Source: JAAYEA01 sp012689325 (lineage in GTDB: Bacteria > Chloroflexota > Anaerolineae > JAAYEA01). From it: DNA of 64,000 bases. This document shows positions 58,460-64,000 of the stretch, one piece after another. The stretch is from assembly GCA_036841525.1 (NCBI GenBank), contig DAITVZ010000006.1, positions 37,413 to 101,412 of the forward strand. The letters are read 5' to 3'. A program made the translations under genes and the position numbers. Numbering within the stretch: the first letter of the stretch is position 1; the number at the start of each line of letters is the position of its first letter. The notes under the pieces are model-generated. The model worked only from the letters and a program-made list of their open reading frames with translations, was not told the DNA's origin and did no database searches.

Positions 58460-60247
58460 ATGTTTCATAGCATCCGCGCGCGTATCGCCGTCCCATACGT
58501 GGTGCTGACCCTGATCACCATAGCAGGCCTTTCCGCATATACGCAGAGTCGGTTTCGAGCCACCTATCTCGCACAACTCGAGGATAGGCTCGCGGCGGAG
58601 GGCGCCGCCCTGGCAGGGGCGGTAGTCACTCAAGGCCCCTTATCCGCCGAGTTCCTCAACCCGTTAGCGGTGACATACGGCGGCTTTCTAGATGCCCGCG
58701 TTACGTTCATCGGGCTGGACGGCGCTGTCTTGGGCGACTCCCACCAGGACTATCGGACGATGCCCAGCCACCTCCTGCGCCCCGAGATCCAGGAGGCTCT
58801 CCGCGAGGGCCTCGGGCGCTCCGTGCGCCACAGCGACACTCTGGACCTGCGGATGCTGTACGTGGCAGTCCCGGTTCGGGCAGCGCTTTCCGTTGCGCCC
58901 GATTCCGCCATCGCCGTCGTGAGGGTAGCCGTCCCTATCAGCGAGGTCGATGCGGAGCTGGCCCGGCTGCGGGGAGTGACCTTGGCCGCCGCGCTGGTCG
59001 CCGTCGCGGTGGCGCTGGTGACGGCCGTCGTTGTGGCGAATCGCACCACCAAGCCGATTCGCCAGCTCGAGCGCTTGGCAGAGCGCTTTGCAGCGGGCGA
59101 CCTGGGGGCGCGCCTCTGGCCCGCCACACAGGACGAAGTGGCCAGGCTGACCGGGGCATTCAATGGCATGGCGGCACAACTGCGGCAGCAGATGGATACG
59201 CTGGCCGTGGAGCAGGGCCGAATGGGCGCCGTGCTCGACCACATGGCCGACGGCGCGCTGATCCTCGACAACGAGGGCAACGTCTCGTTGGCGAACCCTG
59301 CTGCCACGCGCCTTCTGGAGATTGGCAGACAGTCGCCGATTGGCCGGTCCTTTGTCCAGGTCGCCCGCCACCATCAACTCGTGGACCTCTGGCAACAATG
59401 TCGCGATTGGGGCGGCGAGCAGAGCGCCACCATCGAATTCGGCGGCAAGACGTTCCTGCAGGGTATCGTCACACCGCTTGCCCCTGGCCAGCAACGCTCC
59501 GGCTATCTCGTCATCCTGCAAGACCTGACGCACATCCGGCGGCTGGAGACGGTCCGGCGCGACTTTATCAGCAACATCTCGCACGAGCTGCGGACGCCGC
59601 TGGCCTCGCTCAAGGCGCTGGTGGAGACCCTACGCGATGGCGCCCTAGACGATCCTCCGGCGGCGGAGCGGTTCCTGGACCTCGTCGAGACGGAGGTGGA
59701 TACCCTCGCGCAGATGGTCCAGGAACTGCTCGAGCTCTCGCGCATCGAGTCCGGGCAGGTGCCGCTGCAGCTTGCTGCGGCGACGGCGGAAGCACTGCTC
59801 CTGGACCCTGTGGAACGCCTGCGCCCTCAGGCCGAGCGCTCCGGCCTGCACCTGGAGTGCGCTCTGCCTCCCGGGCTCCCTGCGGTCTGGGCGGACGCCA
59901 ACAGAGTACAGCAGGTTGTAACCAACCTTGTCCACAACGCCATCAAGTTCACTCCGCCCAACGGGCGCGTGACGTGCGGGGCGCAGCAGGAGGGCCAGGC
60001 GGTGGTGTTCTGGGTAAAGGACACCGGCGTGGGCATCTCAGCCAAGGATCTTGCTCGGGTCTTTGAGCGTTTCTACAAGGCCGATCGGGCCCGCTCGGGC
60101 GGGGGCACCGGTCTGGGTCTGGCCATCTCTCGGCACATCATCGACGCGCACGGCGGACGAATCTGGGCCGTAAGCGCGGAGGGAAAGGGGAGCACCTTTC
60201 ACTTCAGCCTGCCTGTGGCGCCCGCCAATCCGGCCATGTCCGGTTAG
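58460..60247 (+). CDS. phoR: Phosphate-type sensor histidine kinase (PhoR)
   Basis: This 595-residue kinase has an N-terminal membrane segment (about 10-28), an extracytoplasmic sensor of about 145 residues, a second membrane segment (about 175-196) and a HAMP domain (about 196-245). A PAS-like region (about 250-345) follows, then HisKA with the phospho-acceptor His in SNISHELRTPLASLKALVETL. The HATPase domain ends in NLVHNAIKFTPP...DTGVGISAKDLARVFERFYKADRARSGGGTGLGLAISRHII. All catalytic boxes are intact. It lies directly after phoB and before the pst genes, which supports phosphate sensing. Confidence 0.9.
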   Translation: MFHSIRARIAVPYVVLTLITIAGLSAYTQSRFRATYLAQLEDRLAAEGAALAGAVVTQGPLSAEFLNPLAVTYGGFLDARVTFIGLDGAVLGDSHQDYRTMPSHLLRPEIQEALREGLGRSVRHSDTLDLRMLYVAVPVRAALSVAPDSAIAVVRVAVPISEVDAELARLRGVTLAAALVAVAVALVTAVVVANRTTKPIRQLERLAERFAAGDLGARLWPATQDEVARLTGAFNGMAAQLRQQMDTLAVEQGRMGAVLDHMADGALILDNEGNVSLANPAATRLLEIGRQSPIGRSFVQVARHHQLVDLWQQCRDWGGEQSATIEFGGKTFLQGIVTPLAPGQQRSGYLVILQDLTHIRRLETVRRDFISNISHELRTPLASLKALVETLRDGALDDPPAAERFLDLVETEVDTLAQMVQELLELSRIESGQVPLQLAAATAEALLLDPVERLRPQAERSGLHLECALPPGLPAVWADANRVQQVVTNLVHNAIKFTPPNGRVTCGAQQEGQAVVFWVKDTGVGISAKDLARVFERFYKADRARSGGGTGLGLAISRHIIDAHGGRIWAVSAEGKGSTFHFSLPVAPANPAMSG

Positions 60248-60261
60248 GCAAACGCTTGCCT
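60246..60261. terminator. Small hairpin at the end of phoR
   Basis: AGGCAA-ACGC-TTGCCT, a 6-bp stem with a 4-nt loop, starts at the phoR stop. There is no T-run, and it is immediately followed by the Pho box; weak terminator at most. Confidence 0.3.
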
Positions 60262-60265
60262 CCCC

Positions 60266-60304
60266 TTAACAGATCGTTAACCAAGCTTTGAAGGGGCGTT
60301 AACG
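60266..60304 (+). promoter_or_regulatory. Pho box: four direct hexamers at 11-bp intervals
   Basis: TTAACA (60266), TTAACC (60277), TTGAAG (60288) and TTAACG (60299) are each separated by 5 bp, an exact 11-bp period. This matches the PhoB/PhoP type of binding site and covers the -35 region of the pst promoter. Confidence 0.85.
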
Positions 60305-60313
60305 CTGGCGGTC

Positions 60314-60319
60314 TATAAT
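60314..60319 (+). promoter_or_regulatory. -10 element of the pst operon promoter
   Basis: A perfect TATAAT lies 9 bp after the last Pho hexamer. No -35 consensus is found at the 17-bp position, as expected for an activator-dependent promoter. The leader of about 30 nt ends in AGGAGG before the pstS ATG. Confidence 0.75.
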
Positions 60320-60357
60320 CCTCCAAGGTGACTAGTGAATAACCTTAGGAGGAAAAC

Positions 60358-61380
60358 ATGCGTCGTATTCTGGTATCGGCCCTGTTGCTTATTGCGGTCA
60401 TCGCCACTGCTTGCGCGCCCGCCACGGTAGCTCCAGCAGCGCAACCGGCGGTGACCTCCACTGCCGTCCCGGCTGCCGCCCCCACCAGCGCCACGGCCCC
60501 CCAGGGCAACTCCGAGCTTCCCGAAGTCAACCCGCTGGAGGTCAAAGGCGACATTATCGCCGCGGGCAGCTCCACAGTGTTTCCCCTGTCCGAGCGCATG
60601 GCCGTCCGCTTCAAGGATGAAGGCTATTCGGGCAACATCACCATCGATAGCATCGGCAGCGGCGCGGGCTTGGAGCGCTTCTGCAAGGCCGGCGAGACCG
60701 ACATTGCCAACGCCAGCCGCGCCATCAAGAGCTCCGAGGTCGAATCCTGCCAGTTCATTGGCCGCGAGCCCGTCGAGATTCGCGTGGGCACGGACGCGCT
60801 GGCCGTGGTGGTCAGCAAGCAGAACACCTTTGTGCAGAGCGTCACCAGGGAGCAACTGGCCAAGCTCTTCTCGGATGCGGCCACCAAGTGGTCCGACGTG
60901 GACCCAAGCTGGCCCAATGAGAACATCCTGCGCTTCATCCCGGGCACGGATAGCGGCACCTTCGACTACTTTGTGGAGGACATCCTGGGCAAGGACAAGG
61001 CGCGCGCCCTGAGTGCGGCCAACCAGCAGCTCAGCGAGGACGACAACGTGCTGGTGCAGGGCGTGCTGGGCAGCCCCTACGCCATCGGCTATTTTGGCTA
61101 CGCCTACTATGCCGAGAACGCGGACAAGCTGAACGCGCTCTCCATCGAGGGCGTGGCCCCCACCGCGGAGACAGTGGATCAGGGAACCTACCCGCTGGCT
61201 CGCCCGCTGTTCATGTACACCACAGCCAAGATTCTGCAGGAAAAACCGCAGGTGGCCGCCTTCGTCAGCTTTTACCTGGCCCACGTCAACGAAGAGATCA
61301 CGGCGGTCGGGTATTTCCCCGCCAGCGAAGCGGACCTGAGCGCGGCCAGGCAGGCAGTGCTTGCGGCGCTGAGCAACTAG
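60358..61380 (+). CDS. pstS: Phosphate-binding lipoprotein PstS
   Basis: This extracytoplasmic phosphate-binding protein of the Pst ABC importer has 340 residues. The signal ends in the lipobox IATAC, with the lipidated Cys at 19, then a low-complexity Ala/Pro/Thr linker. Phosphate-site motifs are AAGSSTVFPLSERMA and GSGAGLERFCKAGETDIANASRAIK near residues 65-120, and PGTDSGTFDYFVEDI near 200. AGGAGG lies upstream of the ATG, and a Pho box and -10 element control it. It is followed by a strong hairpin and then pstC. Confidence 0.93.
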   Translation: MRRILVSALLLIAVIATACAPATVAPAAQPAVTSTAVPAAAPTSATAPQGNSELPEVNPLEVKGDIIAAGSSTVFPLSERMAVRFKDEGYSGNITIDSIGSGAGLERFCKAGETDIANASRAIKSSEVESCQFIGREPVEIRVGTDALAVVVSKQNTFVQSVTREQLAKLFSDAATKWSDVDPSWPNENILRFIPGTDSGTFDYFVEDILGKDKARALSAANQQLSEDDNVLVQGVLGSPYAIGYFGYAYYAENADKLNALSIEGVAPTAETVDQGTYPLARPLFMYTTAKILQEKPQVAAFVSFYLAHVNEEITAVGYFPASEADLSAARQAVLAALSN

Positions 61381-61414
61381 CGGCCTGGCGAAGCCAGCCA
61401 ACTCGGCATCCGGG

Positions 61415-61445
61415 GGCATGGGAAGGCCAACAGCCTTCCCATGCC
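61415..61445 (+). terminator. Intercistronic hairpin between pstS and pstC
   Basis: A perfect 13-bp stem, GGCATGGGAAGGC (61415-61427) and GCCTTCCCATGCC (61433-61445), with a 5-nt loop CAACA. No T-run follows. It lies in the 107-bp gap and could stabilise the pstS message or lower pstC expression. Confidence 0.7.
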
Positions 61446-61487
61446 TGATGGTGGGGCGGCGAGCTGCTGCGACCATAGGAGACACCC

Positions 61488-62456
61488 ATGCCCAATCACG
61501 CCATCGAGATCACTTCAGGGCCACGACTGCTCGACGCCACGCAAGGCGTCGCTCGCACTTCGCTCGGCAGGAGACGCCGTCCCGCGGAGGGGCTCATCCA
61601 GGGCTTTCTCTTTGTCTGCGGCGCCATCTCTATCCTCACCACCGTGGGGATCGTCTTCGTCCTGGGCAAAGAGTCGCTGCTCTTTTTCGCCAGCCCCGAG
61701 GTGGACCTGGCCCGGTTCTTCACCGGCACAACCTGGCAGCCGGCCATTGGGCAGTTTGGCATCTTGCCACTGATCAATGCCACCCTCATGACGAGTATGA
61801 TGGCCATGGTTGTCGCTATCCCGCTGGGGCTATGCGTGGCCGTCTATCTCAGCGAGTACGCGTCGCCGCGCGCCCGGGGCATCTTGAAGCCTATCCTCGA
61901 GGTCTTGGCGGGCGTTCCCACGGTTGTCTATGGCTACTTTGCGCTGAGCGCCATGACTCCCCTGTTACGCTCCATCTTGGGACCAAACACGGTTGATATC
62001 TATAACACCGCCTCTGCGGGCATCGTCATGGGCATCCTGATCCTGCCCTTGGTGAGCTCGATGAGCGAAGACGCGCTGAGCGCGGTGCCTCGCTCGCTCC
62101 GCGAGGCTGCCTATGGGCTGGGAGCCACCAAGCTGGAGACGGCGCTCAAGGTGGTCTTGCCCGCGGCCCTCTCAGGCATTGCCGCCGCGCTCATCGTCGC
62201 CATCTCGCGGGCCGTGGGCGAGACCATGATCGTCGCCATCGCCGCTGGGGCGGGGCCAAACCTGACCCTGAACCCCTTCAAAGCCGCCGAGACGATGACT
62301 GGCCACATCGTGCGAATCAGCGGCGGCGACCTAAGCTATGACTCGATCGACTACAACAGCATCTTTGCCATCGGCCTGATGCTCTTCCTGATCACCCTCG
62401 GGCTCAACGTCCTGAGCAGGCAGATCGTACGCCGCTTCAGAGAGGTCTATGATTGA
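61488..62456 (+). CDS. pstC: Phosphate ABC transporter permease PstC
   Basis: This inner-membrane subunit of the Pst importer has 322 residues and six hydrophobic segments. Family signs include PLGLCVAVYLSEYASPRARGILKPILEVLAGVPTVVYGYFALSAMTP (about 110-155) and the EAA loop VPRSLREAAYGLGATKLETALKVVLPAALSGI. It is preceded by a hairpin and followed by pstA with a 1-base overlap. Confidence 0.93.
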   Translation: MPNHAIEITSGPRLLDATQGVARTSLGRRRRPAEGLIQGFLFVCGAISILTTVGIVFVLGKESLLFFASPEVDLARFFTGTTWQPAIGQFGILPLINATLMTSMMAMVVAIPLGLCVAVYLSEYASPRARGILKPILEVLAGVPTVVYGYFALSAMTPLLRSILGPNTVDIYNTASAGIVMGILILPLVSSMSEDALSAVPRSLREAAYGLGATKLETALKVVLPAALSGIAAALIVAISRAVGETMIVAIAAGAGPNLTLNPFKAAETMTGHIVRISGGDLSYDSIDYNSIFAIGLMLFLITLGLNVLSRQIVRRFREVYD

Positions 62457-63721
62457 TGAGACTGGTGAACAGACAGCCCCAAGGTTTCGCTGATTCGGGC
62501 GACTATGCCCCCAAGCTTGCGGAGCGGCAGCGATCGGCACGACGATGGCAAGGCATCTTTCTGGTGGCTACAATGGTCGGCATCGTCTTTCTGGTAGCCC
62601 TGCTCTACACCATCATCAACCAGGCGTTTGGCTATGTGGCCCAGGAGAACACGGTCGATCCGGCGACGCTGGTCAGCGCTGGGGTTCCGCTGGAGGAACT
62701 GCCCAAGGAGCAGTTGATTCAGATCCTGCGAGACCACGTCTCGGCGGGCGTGATGAGGCGCTTCGAGTCGGAACAGCCCTTTGAGCTGCGCAGCCGCGAG
62801 GACGTCTACAGCTTGGTGGTGGAGCGAGTTGTTGCCCCCAGGATCGTCGCCACCTGGAACCTCGACGCGTCACTCCTGCGCCGCGCCGCCATCCAGCACA
62901 ACGTGGCAATCGAATACCCTGATGCGCGCCTCGTCTTCCGGGCCTGGCTGATGCCTGATTTCCTAATGCGTTCGCAGTCCAGCACCCCGGCCGATGCGGG
63001 GGTTCGCACCGCGCTACTGGGGTCCCTCTGGATGCTGGCGGTCATCATCCTGGTGGCCTTTCCCGTGGGCGTCGGCGCAGCCATCTACCTGGAAGAATAT
63101 GCAGGCAAGAGCTTGGTCAACTCGATCATCCAGACCAACATCAGCAACCTGGCTGGGGTGCCATCCATCATCTATGGCATGCTGGGGCTGGCTGTCTTTG
63201 TCAGGGCGCTGGAGCCGCTCACCAGCGGGGCTCTATTCGGGCTGGTGGACCCAGCCACGGCTAATGGCCGGACTATCCTTTCCGCCGGGCTGACGCTGGC
63301 GCTTCTGGTGCTCCCATTGCTGATCATCAACGCGCAGGAGGCCATTCGGGCAGTGCCGGCGTCGCTTCGACAAGCCAGCTATGGCCTGGGCGCCACCAAG
63401 TGGCAGACGGTCTGGTATCATGTCCTGCCCTCGGCGCTGCCGGGCATCCTCACCGGCACGATCCTGGCCATGTCCCGCGCGGTTGGCGAGACAGCCCCAC
63501 TGGTGGTGGTTGGCGCCTCCACCTTTGTCGCGCTGGACCCGCAGGGTCCATTCTCCAAGTTCACCACGCTGCCCATCCAGATCTACCAGTGGACCTCACG
63601 GCCACAGGATCAATTCCGGCACATCGCAGCAGCGGCGATCATCGTCCTCTTGGCCTTGCTCTTGGCCCTGAACGCCAGCGCCATATGGCTTCGCAATCGT
63701 TACAGCAGGAGGCTCGACTGA
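62456..63721 (+). CDS. pstA: Phosphate ABC transporter permease PstA with a large inserted domain
   Basis: This second Pst permease has 421 residues, well above the usual 280-300. The first membrane segment (about 35-60) is followed by an insert of about 110-120 residues (about 60-170) rich in charged residues, before the typical permease part begins (ALLGSLWMLAVIILVAFPVGVGAAIYLEEYAG). The EAA loop is VPASLRQASYGLGATKWQTVWYHVLPSALPGI. The insert should lie outside the membrane and might contact PstS; that is inference. The ATG at 62456 overlaps the pstC TGA, and the gene's own TGA overlaps the pstB ATG (1 base each). Confidence 0.9.
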   Translation: MRLVNRQPQGFADSGDYAPKLAERQRSARRWQGIFLVATMVGIVFLVALLYTIINQAFGYVAQENTVDPATLVSAGVPLEELPKEQLIQILRDHVSAGVMRRFESEQPFELRSREDVYSLVVERVVAPRIVATWNLDASLLRRAAIQHNVAIEYPDARLVFRAWLMPDFLMRSQSSTPADAGVRTALLGSLWMLAVIILVAFPVGVGAAIYLEEYAGKSLVNSIIQTNISNLAGVPSIIYGMLGLAVFVRALEPLTSGALFGLVDPATANGRTILSAGLTLALLVLPLLIINAQEAIRAVPASLRQASYGLGATKWQTVWYHVLPSALPGILTGTILAMSRAVGETAPLVVVGASTFVALDPQGPFSKFTTLPIQIYQWTSRPQDQFRHIAAAAIIVLLALLLALNASAIWLRNRYSRRLD

Positions 63722-64000
63722 TGAGCGCACCAGACGCAGTTGGAAATGAGATTGCCATCCAGGCACAGGAACTCAACGTATACTATGGCAGTTTCCGCGC
63801 CATCAAGGACGTCTCGCTGGCCATTAAGCGGCACCAGATCACGGCCATCATCGGGCCTTCGGGGTGCGGCAAGAGCACGCTGCTGCGCGCCCTCAACCGC
63901 ATGAACGAGCTAGTCCCCACGGCACGCGCCTCGGGTCAGGTTGTCTTTTTGGGCCAAAACATCTATGATAGGGACATTGACCCAGTGGAACTGCGCCGAT
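63721..64000 (+). CDS. pstB: Phosphate ABC transporter ATP-binding protein PstB (3' end outside window)
   Basis: The gene starts with ATG sharing its A with the pstA stop and is cut by the window end after 93 codons. Its N-terminus has the Walker A motif IIGPSGCGKSTLLRALNRMNEL, exactly as in PstB proteins, preceded by LNVYYGSFRAIKDVSLAI. This is the cytoplasmic ATPase of the phosphate importer. A phoU gene would be expected soon after. Confidence 0.92.
   Translation, partial: MSAPDAVGNEIAIQAQELNVYYGSFRAIKDVSLAIKRHQITAIIGPSGCGKSTLLRALNRMNELVPTARASGQVVFLGQNIYDRDIDPVELRR

Overview
The window is a 64 kb piece of a GC-rich bacterial chromosome, densely coded on both strands, with no rRNA, tRNA, CRISPR array, prophage or insertion sequence that I could recognise. 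The gene set points to a Chloroflexota bacterium. Signs of this are a DUF2298 (Chlor_Arch_YYY-type) giant membrane glycosyltransferase, a LuxR-HTH protein with an external Kelch propeller, a two-gene 2-oxoacid:ferredoxin oxidoreductase, and oxygen-sensitive radical SAM enzymes including an anaerobic sulfatase-maturase. This is an inference from family distribution and not a phylogenetic result. Several starts are TTG or GTG placed behind strong Shine-Dalgarno sequences.

Layout. 1-5.4 kb: recJ (5' end outside the window), then a URO-D-family protein with two OppB/OppC-type permeases on the minus strand. 5.5-8.2 kb: a znuABC-type metal transporter. 8.2-11.6 kb: fatty acid synthesis genes fabK-fabF-fabH. 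11.7-16.7 kb: a nitrilase-family amidohydrolase, a metallo-beta-lactamase-fold hydrolase, a Cys-type sulfatase and two sugar isomerase/epimerase-like TIM barrels. 16.8-21.0 kb: a GT39-like membrane protein, the LuxR-TM-Kelch protein and mobB. 21.2-27.4 kb: MTA phosphorylase and the 1775-residue GT39/DUF2298/TPR protein. 27.5-31.2 kb: ssrA (tmRNA), smpB and two S41 C-terminal proteases. 31.2-32.6 kb: a tyrosine recombinase whose consensus promoter is overlapped by a dif/lox-like palindrome. 32.8-37.5 kb: korAB, a cupin, a NapH-like iron-sulfur membrane protein and a small anchored protein with a duplicated domain. 37.5-42.4 kb: a complete mannose-family PTS enzyme II (IIA-IIB-IIC-IID) and a divergent S9 peptidase. 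42.5-51.3 kb: a minus-strand block with an ABC exporter, a HlyD-like stub, an HPrK-like ATPase, a radical SAM/SPASM enzyme and a nucleotidyltransferase, then a PfkB kinase and a second ABC exporter. 51.6-60.2 kb: a Gfo/Idh oxidoreductase, an anaerobic sulfatase maturase, a RecQ-HEAT-ComFC fusion, dprA, and phoB-phoR. 60.3-64.0 kb: pstS-pstC-pstA-pstB (pstB cut by the window end).

How the parts fit. PhoB/PhoR lie directly upstream of pst, and the pst promoter carries four TTAACA-like hexamers at exact 11-bp intervals. The tail proteases are in the same operon as smpB, next to ssrA. The RecQ/ComFC fusion and DprA suggest a DNA-processing unit linked to recombination or uptake. The sulfatase at 13.5 kb could be activated by the maturase at 52.6 kb. 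The least explained parts are the recombinase with its lox/dif-like site, the radical SAM/HPrK-like/nucleotidyltransferase/exporter block with no visible precursor peptide, and the RecQ-ComFC fusion.
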